64,000 nt of DNA from Cricetomys ansorgei (GCA_026225945.1 JAMJFZ010000114.1:186001-250000), one strand, 5' to 3'; shown: positions 34,946 to 48,506, counted from the stretch's first letter. Notes: generated by a model not told the origin, from the sequence alone. Made by a program: numbers and translations.

Positions 34946-36109
34946 GTGGGTCACCCTCTCATTCCCAGAGCAAGTCCTCAAGAAAAAGAGAAGGAACTGT
35001 TGGAGCAATGGGGACCAGAGGGACAGTCTCACACAGCAGATGTTCCACCTGGGGTTCTCTTGGTCAGAGCCTCCAGCTGAGGTTTTGTGCCTATGGCTTC
35101 TCCAGGCAGTTTCTGATGGATGGTATATAGGTGTCTATCCAATCCAATGCTCTGTCGTCTTGTTGTTTGGTGTTTTTTTTTTTATTTCTTTATTCTTGCT
35201 TGCTCTATAAGTAATCATCTCACCCCTTCCAAACTGCACTGCTATTGTGGATCATTCCCTGTGCAAAACCCACAGGCTGTTTTATGACTAAATGAACTCT
35301 TGACCCAAAGCCTATGATATTTAGTTTCATCTGGATCCTGTTTCCTAGGTTGTGCAACCTTAAGAGAAGGCAGAGAGACCAAAACACCTGCCTGATGAGA
35401 AGATGAAGGAGAGAAGGAACAAGAGCCTCTTGTGTGGTTATCACTACAAGAGAAAATGTGGACTCAGCTGCAGAACATTTTTTTCTGCAGAACTGAATTG
35501 GATCTAACGACATCATTAGGAGGTGCCAACGGGCATAATAAATTAAAGGAGAAAGGAAAAATGAATGACTCAGATAACTTAAGCTGAAAAGAGACAGGGT
35601 CAAAGGAGATGAAATGGAAGGGAGGAGGAAAGAAACAGGGAAAGAGACTGAACAAGAGAAGAAAGAGCGGGGATGAGAACTCTTAATAGCTGTGACTATC
35701 TGTAGCCTTCTGTAGCTGGTGTGTCTTATGTTTCTATGTATGATTTTTTTCCATTAAAATAAGTATATCCTGCAGACAACATAGAATCAGTGTGGTAGCC
35801 TTATATAAATCACATATAAACCACTGTTTTGATGCCTTCGGGGGCTGCTGAAAAGTAATTAGAAAAATTGATGATGTCCTAATAACATCTATTTTTGCGT
35901 TTCCATGCCTTTAATCTTAATTTACTTTCTTGGGTTCTCTTGTTCATCAAGCCTACCCACGGCATTCAGGCATATTATTTCCTTCCTGAAAGAAAAAAAA
36001 AAACCCACATAACTCAAAAGTCTGGGAACAATTGGGGAAATAACACATTTTCCAGTGACCTTTGTGGCTACGCACGCTGGAGACTCCCAGCCCACTCTCC
36101 CATCACAGG
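34946..36109. other. Interval between retroviral relic and Spag11 promoter
   Basis: No supported gene. The first part may be more of the antisense retroviral relic. AT-rich runs and a purine-rich stretch (35580-35680) follow. The last few hundred bases are the presumed upstream regulatory region of Spag11. Confidence 0.45.
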
Positions 36110-36115
36110 TATAAG
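36110..36115 (+). promoter_or_regulatory. TATA-like box of Spag11 first promoter
   Basis: TATAAG lies 69 bp upstream of the Spag11 start codon, in the context CACAGGTATAAGAGAGCC. Confidence 0.65.
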
Positions 36116-36178
36116 AGAGCCTGCAGCCACTGTCCGCCCACTCAGGACCCTTCTCTGCTTGTGGTCCCCTGTGCAGCC

Positions 36179-38166
36179 ATGAAACAGAGATTCCTTCCTT
36201 CCTTTGTCAGCCTCCTCTTCGTAGCCCCGCCGTTTCCAGGTAAAGCAGAGAAGTGCTTACTCCTTGGGCCGGGCTCTTTCTGCAATTGCCACTTTGGGTA
36301 TGGCAGTCTAGGGTAAGCCATAAGATGCCAAATCTCTGGAGCAAAGCACACATTTCCCTAATGGGCATTTGGGCAGAAGTCAATGAGATAGGTTCTCAGA
36401 TACGTTGGTGGAATTATCTTTCCAAGAAGAAGGATTCCTCACTCAGACTCTTTCCTTTTTCTCCATACACATGCACTTGGATACATACATATATGCATAC
36501 ATACATAACATGTGCAACACTTCTAGTTCACTCCATTCTCCTGTCAACCCCCACGCATCGTCTAAACATGCTCCAGCCTCTTGGGTTGCTGAACGGAGAG
36601 TTCTGATTATCCTTAATTTCAGCAGGCTTGTTCAGTGTCCCACCCGTTAGCCATCCCACTCCTGGACTTCCTGGATTCCTCCAGGACTTTTTTCCTATGC
36701 AAGAAAAGAGTGAGTCTGAGATATTGGATGGCAGAATGCAATACTTGCCTCCGCGCACTCCCCCTTACCACGGTAAGTCAAACACCGAACAAGGCAAGCT
36801 CATCCACCTGGGAAACGCTGAGTGAACGTGTTGGGAAGAGGCTGTGTGGCTGGGATGAGATGAGCACCGCTGTCTGGGGAGACACGCTATGGATGTTTTA
36901 GTCTTCCCTAGATGTTGGGAAAGTCAGGAGACCTTGCAGCCTCTGCTGACCCTGGGTCACTGAGGGTATCTGGATATGTAGGAGTCTTGAGGGATCAAGA
37001 GGCGAATTGTCTAAGTTCACTTTAGTAATCTCTTACTTTATTCAAATAGTAACTAGAGGAGAGGACTCTCCTTCTACCAGGTTCCCTGGTCCCCAGCCTT
37101 GGAGGTAACTTACTCAATAGGAATTTATTGAATACTTGCTCTGCTCCAGGTGTCAGGTGACTTTCTGGCAGGATTTCCTGGGGAAGTGGGTGGAGGAGAG
37201 ACTGTGCTGTCTGCCAGCTCCAGGGGGAATGGATACAAGGGATGGCAAAGGACAAGCCCAGATCATTCTTCTAGATTCTTCTTGTCAGATTTAGGCCTCT
37301 TCTCTGTCCCCAAAACCTAGCCCAAAGCAAACTTCAAATTCTCAAAGCCTGGAGGAGTTGGTAGTTTCTGAAATGCTCTAAATCTCAAAGTCATTTCTGG
37401 CCCTGGAACAAGGAAATCTAGATTCAAAGCAGGGTCAGTGAACATGAAGGGCAACTGAGTGCTGGCAAATTCCTGGTGGCATTCAGTAGTTACAGTCCCA
37501 CCAACTCTAAGTCCTGTCTTATCCTGTCATAATCTCTGTTTCCCTGGAATTCACCTCCTCTTCCGAGGGCCTTAGACTGGGGGAAGAGAAAAATAAAATG
37601 CAGTTGTCACACCACAAATATAAACAGGCACAATGGGAGACGTATGTTGTTCTGCTGGACAGTGTAGTCTGAAGCACAGTTACACCCCCATTTTGTTAGT
37701 ACAGGAACTTGGGAGACTTTGAAGGAACAGAGCTGTGTGTCTGGACTTGTGTTCATGGTTAAAATTTGAAACTATGAACTCTACAAGCTATTTCATACAT
37801 ATTACCATCCCCCATATCATACCTTCCCTTTGTACATGACCACTGACTGATTCTTGGCATAGTCGTATGATACTAATTTGGACATTCCTTGATACAGAGT
37901 CTGTAGCAACTTACCAAATTGTCAAGTGCAAGAAAAGTGGAGGCTACTGTCAAGAATTCTGTAATTTTATGGAGACACAAGTGGGCTACTGTTCTAAAAA
38001 AAAAAGAAGCCTGTTGCTTACATATATACCGATGTTGTCAATGAAGCTGAATCCCTCCACACCTGCCAGGAGTCCTTCCAGATGTGAGGGCATGGGCGAA
38101 GTGGCTAAACAGAGAAAGCCTGAGGCATCTCTATCCATGTTAAGCAATCTAAGCATTTTATTATGA
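36179..38166 (+). CDS. Spag11: Spag11 upstream-promoter transcript, C-type isoform with frameshifted defensin exon
   Basis: Spag11 (EP2) is an epididymal gene built from two fused beta-defensin genes. Exon 1 (36179-36239) encodes a signal peptide starting MKQRFLPSFVSLL, with donor GTAAAG. Exon 2 (36623 or 36626 to 36772) encodes the pro-region ending LPPRTPPYH, a SPAG11 hallmark. Its acceptor is CAGCAG, so the start is ambiguous by three bases. Exon 3 (from 37898) is the isoform C defensin exon, with C-x6-C-x3-C-x9-C including CNFMETQVGYCSKKK. A run of 10 A (37996-38005) then shifts the frame: the expected ACC motif lies in the +1 frame and the actual frame runs to 38166, giving about 159 residues. 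Exon 2 can also splice in phase to 51947. The C isoform looks damaged, or the A-run was miscounted. Confidence 0.85.
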
Positions 38167-41100
38167 CAAAGCTAAATAGCAAAAGCTGTTTACATGCTAT
38201 CTTACAAAAGGCACAATAGCTTCAGATGTGTCTCCAAAGTCACATCATTTGTTCTGGAAGATGTGGCTGTAATAAACCTCCATAGGAAAGTGTTCAAGCA
38301 ATGTATTCTTTGATTTGAGGAATAATTTGGGTTACTTACTTTTGCCTGGCTTCTGAGGAAAGCAAATCGGAAACATTGATAATATACATACAGAAAAAAG
38401 AAGTTGGTATTTATGCTTTAGTATGGATATACCTTAGAAAATAATAGTAGAAAATTAAGAAGTGGCTCCTGGGGAGATATGGGAATGTCTTTGGAAGATG
38501 ACCAGGAACTTTTTAAGTTGGGAGAGGCGGCAGAAATTTCCGAGCATAGGGTACAGTTTGTACAAAGGCATGAAGACGTAAAAGGACGATTGGCCAATTC
38601 AACGGGAAGTTTTGTCAGGTGCTCTAGGAGGGCAGCAGCCTTTCAAGGCTCATTATAACAACAGAATTAATAGTGTACTAGAAATGAGAAGAAAGACCAA
38701 GGAAGAGGTAGTTATAGATGTTGAAGTTAAAAAAAAAAAAAAACTTCCGTGGTGTCTAAAACTGAGGTAACAGTTGAGAGGAAGTTAGCAACCAGAGATG
38801 ACTCTAAAGATGTGGAGTTCACAGACCAGTAACCACGAAGAAGGAAGAACAAGGGGGTAGAGGTGAGCTATGTTAAGCAAAGCTCCCCACACAGTATAAG
38901 AGGCAGCACAGAGAGATTGGTTAGGGTTGAACTCTAAAACATTCACGTATGTCCGGTGAGGAGCTGGGTGGGTACCCGTGATTCAGGAGAGAAGAGGAAA
39001 CAAGAGCACCGAGGTGTAGTCATTTGTCAGTAGGTGTTAAAACCTGCATTTAGAGATGACTTTCTGGGAAAAAGAAAGCTGTAATTCAAGTATGGCGTTC
39101 TGGGGGTCGTGGAGAGGTACTAAGTGAAGTACCTAACACAGTTCCAAAACAGGGGCATGGAGACTGTTTGATGGAATGGAAGGCCAAAGTCAGACCAGTC
39201 AACAGGAAGTGATCCTAGAAAGCAGTGATGGTAGCTCATCTGTCCGTCCTCCTTTTCTGAGATACTGCACTTTGGTAAGGAGCGAGACACCTGGCCTCAC
39301 AGTGGGGATTAAGTTGCGTTATCAATAAAGACTTGCGTGTTCAGCTGTAGGAAGTCAGTATTCCTTATGTGAAGAGAAGAAAAATTTACTCAAGGAAGAG
39401 TTTTGTTTGTTTGTAGGACAGAAGTTCAAATGTGATTAAGATTAACCACGAGGGTGGAAAGAGGGATGCATGTCTGTGTGAGAAGTGCTCAGGGGGCGGA
39501 GCTGAGATGCAGGCAGGGGAGATTTTACAGACTTCCCTGTAAAAAACAATCAGGCCTAAGTATTTCATTACTAGTCTTACATCTAATATTATTTCTGCTC
39601 TTCATTCGCCTGCTCACTCACTCATTCAGCAAATATCCAGTAAGCACCATCTTCACTTCAATTGTTATTTTAGGTTCAAACATTCAATCATTGCAAAACT
39701 CACTGTGCTCATGGATTTTATATTCTGCCATGAAAAAGATGTGCAAGGAAGATACACAACATGCTAGAAAATAGTAAAGAAAACGAGAGAAGAAAAACCA
39801 TGGAAGGAAATACAAATTGTGAGGCAGAAGGTTGACTTTTAAAAAGAGGGGTGACATAAAGTCCCACCGAACAGGTAGACACTGGATAAAACCCTGAAGA
39901 ATATCAGGGCACGTTGGCCGTGGTCACCAAGGGGAGAGGACCAGACAGTACACTGAGGACCAGCCTGGTCTGCTGTATTTGAAAAGCAGGGAGAGGAGGC
40001 CAGCGAGATCAGAGCAAAGGGAGAGTAAGAAGTCACGTGAGCTAGGGAAGTTGCTAAATGAACTGCATATAGCAAGGAGATGACTGAGCACATCGAAGTG
40101 CATTGGGAAAGGGGGCCACTGTCTTCTTCTTGGGTTGGAGAGGATTTTTTCTCTCCCAGGGCATTGGCAAGAGAGCTACTGTTTTCCTGTTGGGATGGTG
40201 ATACGGGCAGGCAGAAGAGCAAGGGAGCCTTAGGTGGTAATGTCCCTTTGCCCGCCCCTCTTTCCAAATAAGAAATCTTCTGCCTATTATCCTCTAATTG
40301 GCTCCCTCTCCCTCCTGAGCCACGATGGGAAAGACATGGAATGTACACCTGTGGGTTTGGAGATCATTTATTACAGATGTCATATGCTTCCTGGTTTTGT
40401 TCTAGAAGTACTTTATCCAATCTTACACATGATTGATATTACAATAATCTGATTTCCACAGAACACATTTAAGGAAATTCTCTGCAGATTCAACTGCAAG
40501 ATCACTTTTATGCAGCTCTTTATAATGGTATCCAGGTGGGTCTTTACAGAATATGTCGTACTATCCCTTATTGAATGGCTGCATAAATTGTGTTTCTTGG
40601 ATGGGCCTAATATCACTCATTCATTAGTATATAGGATGCTATCATCTTTTATATTGAAGATAATGACATGATAAGCACTTTGATTATCTTTAATAAATGG
40701 GTCAGCTAATAAAATTAACATTATTATGTCATAAACTATGTAATTATTGCTATACTATGTGTCCAAATTTTCCTTTAGATAGAGGATTTCTATTCATTGT
40801 CCTGTGGGCAGTGTATTAGCATAGCAAATTCTCCACATTCTTTCTAACTCCTAATTGTGATTAAAAATTAACCCTTTCTGTTTGGATGCAAAACAACAGC
40901 ATACTACTCTTTCCTTCTTCTTAGTGTATGTATTTAAAGGACTACATGGAGTGTTTTGATATGTGTCTCTCTAGAAAATGTCTGCCTACAGGTCAGCATA
41001 TTCCCTTCTTAAATAGTTGGCTTTTGAAAATGTGAGGACTCCTGGACTCCTCCAGGTCAGCAGGTATTTGGTACATAATGCAATCATTCTCACGGGAATT

Positions 41101-41797
41101 CCCGTGCCCACAGTCTAGACTCTTGTCCTACACTAACTGTGCCCTTGCACTAGTGGAAGTTCCTCTTCCTGTTCCTCCTCCAAACCACCTTTCTACTTAC
41201 TCTTTCTGAATAGTTGATATTTTTCAAACCTATATTTTAGGGTTTTTTTTGTAATTTGATGTTTTTTAATTATCATATGTGTTAGATTCCATTATGACAT
41301 TTTCAAACTGTTTTTTGTTTTGTTTTGTTCTTTTTAACGTGGCTCTCCCTGTCTTCCATATCCATATCCTTATTTTTCTTTGCACTACCCACCCCAAATT
41401 TTCCTTTTTCGTTTATAAAAGGAGAAAGAACATAAGGGACAAGAAACAGAGAGAGGCACAGAGGTCACTTCTCAGAAACGTGGCTGGTCAGCTGATCAGC
41501 AGGACATTGTTGAGCTCAAGAATGACTGACAGGATTGGTTGACTTTGTTCCAACATCCTCCAAAATAAAACTTTCTGGATGGAAAGGGCATGTGAATCAT
41601 TCTTTCTCTATGCTGTCAGACCTCTGCCTTCTCAGATCACCAGCTCTCATTAAAACACAACTTGAAGATTCAGCTCCTGTCTCTGCTCATCGGCATTTAC
41701 AGAGACAGACAGCACGATTGTAAGAATACTCAACCCTTCTAATTTAGTGAACATCAAGTACAAAACACAATTCTGTTCACTGGAGTACACACTACGC

Positions 41798-41810
41798 ACA
41801 CACATAACAC

Positions 41811-41841
<31 letters not shown>

Positions 41842-41932
41842 ACATACACATACGCACACATACACACATATACACACATAACACACACATACACACACCC
41901 ACACACACACACACACACACACCTGAACAGGT
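41798..41932. repeat. Compound (CA)n/(CACATA)n tract
   Basis: Interrupted CA and CATACACA repeats. They cause the valine/cysteine-rich minus-strand open frames here, which are not genes. Confidence 0.9.
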
Positions 41933-42076
41933 ATACAAACAAAAAGAAAAAAAGAAAGAAAAGCAGCTCTTAATTCTCATAGCCTCAGGAGATGTGAAAA
42001 TGCAAAGCCTTATCCATTCCCAATGCTAACTGATTTAAGGGCCCATCACTTAGGTTGGAACTGTAAACTTTGAGCT

Positions 42077-42231
42077 CTTTTTTGTTTGTTTGTTTTTTAG
42101 ATAGGGTTAAGTGTAGCCCACAGCAGCTTCAAACTCAATATATAGGCAAGGATGACCTTGAACTCCTGATTCTCATACCTTTACCCTGCAAGTTCTGATA
42201 TTAAAGGCATGCGATACACCATACCTGGCTT
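42077..42231 (-). repeat. B1-like SINE, reverse
   Basis: A T-rich tail, then 'cagcttcaaactcaatatat', 'gatgaccttgaactcctgat' and 'aaaggcatgcgatacaccat' form the reversed B1 order. Confidence 0.7.
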
Positions 42232-44791
42232 ACAAATTGAGTTCGTGACACATGGACAAACTTTTTGCAAGGGAGCAGTGTGTGAGTAAAACCTCTCCTG
42301 CCATGGACTGCGAGCTGGGCCTTGTGCCTGTTGTTCTTGTATTGTTCCCAAGGGGAGAGCTTCTGTAAAAACTCGGAGCCCATTTCAAGCCACCCCTCTG
42401 TCTCTGTGCTTTAGGGACACCCGTGAGAGCTCATCTACCTAGGAGCCAAATTCCACACAGTCGGGAGCGTGAACAACCTGCGAAAGTCTTCGTGAAGCAA
42501 TCTGTTTACGTGAACACAAGATATAAAATACAGACTATCATCCTCTCAGCTACTCTGCTTATCTAAAAATTATTCCCAGGTGATCACAAAAACATTTTGA
42601 ATTTTTTGAAAAAAATATATAGTCTTAAAAACAGACCAATACCTTAGCAAGCTAAGGTATATCAACGTAAAGTGATATTTCGCATCTCTTAGATGCAATG
42701 AAGACAAAAGCAATGAGACACCAAAGAAAAGCTTAATATAAAAAAAAAAACAAAAACTTAAAGATAGCTTTTTTGTCCTCATAGGAAGCAAATGTTCATA
42801 TAATTTTGTGCAAAAGTAATTGTTAAATCTATTAAAGTCAGTATATAATCCAACATAAATTTCATTGGTGGTTTTAATTATTTTATCTTTACAGGGTACC
42901 CACAGATTATTGCATTATTCTTAAATTTGAAATAGATATGCTAAGGAACAAAAAAGAAATCCCTTACCTCAGAATATGCATGTATATACAAAGTCATCCG
43001 AGTATAGACAGATATTCTATAGCATACTTAAACATATAAATATATATATATATAAACTGAATTATAATTAAATATACTGAATCATAAATTTAACCTAACA
43101 AAGAACTTTCTGAACATTAAAATGGTAGGACTTTAAAGCACATTACTGAAGGAGGATGTGGAGCCTCCCTGGATTCACAAGCAAAAAAATAAAAACTTAT
43201 TTTCTTGCACCCATCTGAGGTAAATTTTGTGTTTCTGTGTGTGACTAAGAAAGTGGATATCACAGCCTCTCGAGGTCAGCCCTCTGCCATCGGCTCATTA
43301 GTCATCTTGTTTATGTTCTTTTCCCAGAAACTGTTCATTACAGAATCCCAAACAATGACGTGAGCTTTACAGACACGAAGTGTACCCTAGTGGGAAGACA
43401 CTCTCGCCAGCAATACCGCGGGCTACTAAAGAGCCGGTCAAGACACAGCTGACTGCTTGGCCTTCTTTCGGCCTCCCTCCCTGTGTACCGCAGAAACCTT
43501 CCAAAGCTTTGATCTTCTGCATTGTTCATTGCTTGAGGCTTCCCCATAATTGGGAAATCTGTTTTTTCCTCAACACCCAAAGTCAGCCAGGCAGGTGCCT
43601 GAGGGTAGGCAGGCTCAGTTAACCCTGTCCCTAACTCGGCTTCCTATGACCCATGATGACCACGTCTAACCTTTCCTCCCTCTCTGTACGTGTGGTGGCC
43701 ATTACAACTCTGCAGCCTTGACCATTCTGGCCTGGCTTGTTCTCACTTCTGTACCCACAGGAAACCATACCATAGCTCCCAAGAAATTTCCTTTTTGGGG
43801 AGGGGAGAAGGAAAACTATCGTGAGACTGAGTTCACGAACACAGGCTCTGCTGCTTTTTTGATGAAACAAAATAGTTCCTTGGACCAATACAAGTATTAT
43901 CACCTTCCCTATGCAGACAGTGAGCAGACAGAAAATACACGGGCTCCTAATGTGGCAGAGATCTACCTTCTGAGAGGGCTCTCATGCGTGTCTCCATTGG
44001 GTTTAAGCGCTTTATAGGTGATGGGGTGAGACATGGGGCCACTGTTTTTAAGCTTCGAGGGAAGTAGAGAAACATCCCAGAAGCATTTTTCTTTCTGGGG
44101 AGTCCCTGATGAACCCCAACCCACCCTCCTCTAACTACTAGTAACTCTAGGCAGAGAGAATTCCGGCATTGCCTGCTACATTCTTACCTGGGCACCTGCT
44201 GTGAGCGAGTTTGTACTTCTGTTTCACTGTAAGACACATCAAGGGATGGAATCTTTAAGTAATGCTTTATCCAGAGACTCGGTGACCTGAGATAGTTCCA
44301 AGGTTAACACCTTGAGAACAAGCTGCCTTCTCTCTTATCTCCAGCCAGCAGACTTCGCAGGTAAAGGAGAGACAAAGTCAGTCAATCATACAGCAGTTCC
44401 CGTTTGCCCCTGGGGCCAAGTTGTCAGCCACGATTATGAGACTTGTGATGTGTGTGCCTCTCTTATCCTCGTTGAATTCTTCCTCATTCTCTTGATGTCC
44501 GGATTCAGCCACTTCTTGGAAGTCTGAGTCGCATCAATGACTGCATTATCCAGCTTCTGTGCTAACTCAGAACAAGCAAGTGTAACAATGTGTGCTCGCT
44601 AAGCAACTGACACCATGCACGTGCAGACAGACATGCATTCCTCTGTCCCCTATCACTTGGTCTGATTAATTATAAGTCGGAAGCAGACTTTGAATAAGGA
44701 TAGGTTAATTCACTATAGAAGTGACTTCAGACACTAACAGAGGCTCAAATTCATACACACTCAGCACTTAAGGACACGGTGGCAATTGTGT

Positions 44792-45009
44792 TATTTCATT
44801 TTTATCTTATTTGTGTGAGTGTTTTGCCTGCATGGATGTAAGTGCGCCATAGGTGAGCCCGATGCTCAAGAAGGCTAGAGAAGGGTGCAGATGCCTTGTA
44901 ACTGTAGTTACAGACGGTTGTAACCCACTGCGTGGGTGCTGGGAGCAGAACCTGAGCCTTCCACAAGAGCAGCAAGTACTCTCTACCACTGAACCATCTC
45001 TCCAGTCCC
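44792..45009 (-). repeat. B3/B2-like SINE, reverse
   Basis: Reads 'gcgtgggtgctgggagcaga', then 'agagcagcaagtactctcta' and ends 'gaaccatctctccagtcccc', the reversed polymerase III head of a B2-superfamily SINE. Confidence 0.75.
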
Positions 45010-45572
45010 CGTAGTCATGATTTTGTCCTTGGGATGATGTGTAAATCTGATATCGAGGATATAAGTAAATGAGTTTTAATATGGAATATTTAGAGAAAGA
45101 ATTTAGGATCCAGAATCTTAGTTTTCATAGAACAATAAATTATTTTTAAAAGTAAAAATTATTTTACATCCTATGTCTTCTGGAAGGAGCGTGATCCCCT
45201 CTGTAGGGTGACTTTAATTAAACTATATACATGTGTATATATACATATATATGTAAAACATATATTATATACAGTTTATATATAATTTATATATAGATTA
45301 TATAGGTATAGAGAAAGAGCTTAATGCATACATATATTGTGGGTATGTGTGTGTGTGTAAAGGTTATAAGGTAGTAGGTTTCCATATGGCGTTTCCAAAT
45401 TCCTTAGTGCTAGTTCCCCTTCTCCCATTCTATTGCCTCCCCTCCCCTCCCATCTCTCTTCCACTTAACCCTTTCCCTTCATCCACCCCTTGACAGTTGT
45501 TAAGTTCTGAGTGAGCGAGAGAGTCAGTTTTCTTTAAAGATGTGGCCTGGTGAGTCCACAGGCTCCATCAGT

Positions 45573-45628
45573 GTCCCCACACCCAGCAGTGTCCCCACAC
45601 CCAGCAGGATGACCCCACACCCAGCAGT
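45573..45628. repeat. Short minisatellite, 18-20 bp unit x3
   Basis: Two exact TGTCCCCACACCCAGCAG units are followed by a variant GATGACCCCACACCCAGCAG. Confidence 0.85.
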
Positions 45629-47975
45629 ACATGGCAGCACCAAAGTTTTGTAACAGGTCTGGCTCTCATGAAACTTTGATTGATCCCATCTGAAAATCAT
45701 TAGCTCTCCTAACTGCCCTGTTCTCATGTGGTTTTCAAATGATAGGGATTTTAACAATTGTATTTAGACATTATTTCTTCTTTGAAATTTCTCTGGCTTG
45801 CAGAAACACTACATCCTGGAGGTTGGCACAGCTTCTCTGGTCTTTCCATCTCCGCTGCTCTAACTGTTCCTTCGGGTGTGTCTCTTTCTTCTCCTCTTGG
45901 CCTGCCAGCTCAGATTTGTCCCTCATCAATTCAAATCCCAAAGCAGTGCCTTCTCCTTCATAAGCTTCTCTCTGCTCTCAGGACCCTCCTTGGCCTGTTG
46001 CTGTTTCCTCTCACCTTGTTTTGTCTTTTTAAACACTTGTCTTTAATTAGCAGAGATGACTTCTGGGGGATAAATTTGTCTTCCAATCCCCCTCAGTGAC
46101 TTAACAAACAAGGTAGATCTTTCATTTGGTCTCCCCAATAATACCCACTTACCTTTATTTTGTAGAGTTTATCGTCTACTCATGCATTTATTTATTTGTC
46201 TGTTGGCAAATAGGTCAGCTCATTTGACAGATGTTTACTTGTATCAACAATATATGCAAAGAAGAATGAATGGACCAAACCTCTCTACTCTTGTAAGATG
46301 AGTAAATGGGAGAAAATAAAAGGCTTTATTCACATTTGCTGGGTGGTGGGATAGTTCTGTTTCAGCATCATGTCCATCTCAGGAAAAAGTCATTCTCAGG
46401 CAAGTTCTAATTCTGTCAGGTTATTCATTTACTGGAGGCATTTACAATAAATTGGAAGTAAAATCTCTATTGTGCATTTTAGAAGCAACAGCACAGTCAC
46501 AGGATTATTCCGGCAAAATGTGATCAAAAACTGGGCAGAGGTGCCCAGTGACCTCTGCCGCAGATTCCTGCCAAAGTTTTGTGTTGTGAATGTTCCAGAA
46601 CCTCCACCTTTGAGCCTAGTATAGAGCAACTGTATATTATTTCACAGGGCAGGTACAGGGTTCCGTGCACAAAGCTGTTTCTGAAAAATGTCGTTCACTT
46701 ATTAAGTACATAGCATTGTAAACACGGTGCTAAGAATATAATAATCCCTTGAAGTAATTTTTACTGTTCTCATCACACAGATGCAGAACCCAGAGATACA
46801 ACACATGCCCGGATCAATGTTTAGCTATTTAATGAATGGGAATTTCCCTAAACCACTGAAGTTATTGAATTCAGATTGGAGAGTTAGGTAGCGGGGCATG
46901 GTCTTACAGGCAACCCGCCAACTGCCTCGCTGGTTAACAGCTGAACTCTGAAAAGTTTGAACATTTCAGTTTCTTTATCCTCTCTAAGTAATTACTATTT
47001 TCAGTTTTCGTGTTTTAGTAAAAAGTATCATGAAAAATGTCCTGACAGTAGAGAGGGGGACTAGTTGAAAAGAAAGGGTTCAGAGGTTGGGAATAAGATG
47101 GGGTAAGAATGGATGCGTGCAACACAATACAATGTCTGTGTATACATTTGTCTAAAAATAAAATAATTAAAGCAATTTTAAAGTGACTGTGCCAAATCCT
47201 GATGGATAGACAGCCATACGTCACTGTGATTCTAATTAAAGTTTTCCTAATAAGCAACGACCTCAGAAATTTTTGCATTTGCTTATCGGTTATTTCTATT
47301 TATTCTTTGGAGAAATGTCTGTTCGAGAGATTTGGCCATTTAAAAAAATTGTGTTACTTGGTTTTTATTGCCAATTATGTTAAAATTGTCTTTGGTATCT
47401 AGGCAAACGCTACTTCAGATGTTTAGAAGCCTGAATGTACCTCTCTCCTCTCCTTCCAGGGCGCTTTCTATTGTGCTGATTATGCAATCAGACCGGCTGC
47501 TGTGCTGCATGTTGGAACACACTAAGCCTGGCTCCTTTCGGTCTTGCAGTTATCTATGAACCGGCATCTCCGGTGGGGTATTAATGAGACCAGTCAGTGG
47601 GCTGGACTTTCTCATTTCCCTCCTCTAAATGGCATGCCTTGATCTCCAGAACTACTTAAGGATTCTTCTTGAGAGTTGCTTTCTCGTCTCCTACCTGGAA
47701 ACTCCGGAGGGGAATGAAATGGGATAAATATTGATGCTATTATTTTATTTCTGCCCCCAATAAGTTGATTTTCCAAACCAGCTCATGAAGTCATCAAACC
47801 GAACTGAAGCTTTCTAAACTATAATTTCATAGCCATCTGACTAGTGGCTGTGCTATTAGAAAAGGCCCCAATTTTTTTGTTTATATTTTGTAAATAAGGT
47901 CTGGAATAAAGACCAGATTTGGTGTATAAAATATGTATTCATTGTTTCATCTACCAACGTGACTCCTGAAAATGA

Positions 47976-48030
<55 letters not shown>
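47976..48030. repeat. (CA)n microsatellite
   Basis: Pure CA run of more than 50 bp, abutting the T-rich tail of a reversed SINE. Confidence 0.95.
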
Positions 48031-48032
<2 letters not shown>

Positions 48033-48257
48033 TTTTAGTTTTTATTTTTTGAGACAGAGTCACAAGAATCCAAGGCTGCTCTCAAACTCCTTATGTGGCC
48101 GTGGATGACCCTGAATGATATTTCTACCTTGCCTCCAGAATGTTGGGATTACAGGATTGTACCAACTACCCCTGGTTAATGTAATGCTGAGGGTGAAGCC
48201 CAGGGCTTCCTGAATGAGAGGCAATACTTGATTAGCTAAACTACATCCCCAGCCCCA
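48033..48257 (-). repeat. B4-like SINE (B1 plus ID), reverse
   Basis: Reversed B1 text ('tttttgagacagagtcacaa', 'gatgaccctgaatgatattt', 'gggattacaggattgtacca') is followed by a reversed ID-like end ('aaactacatccccagcccca'). Confidence 0.7.
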
Positions 48258-48502
48258 ACACACTGGGATTTTATCTAATACTAATGCTTGTATTTAATTC
48301 CTGCATTTTGCCCATGTGAAGTGATGAATTCAGTGCCATAATGATTTGCAAAAAACTATTGTGAAGTTGTGAAAACCAATATTTCCAAGAGTGATGTGTA
48401 ACTTCTTTTTTTTTTTTTTTTTAAGTATTCCACAATGTACAGGACAATGTTCCAAGAGAAAGAGTTTCAGGTTTTACACATTGATTTACAGAGTTTGATC
48501 TT

Positions 48503-48506
<4 letters not shown>

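Noticed and set aside
41650..41980. Cys/Val-rich minus frames resembling a cysteine-rich peptide
   Set aside because: The cysteines come from the CACATA repeat, with no signal peptide or defensin spacing.
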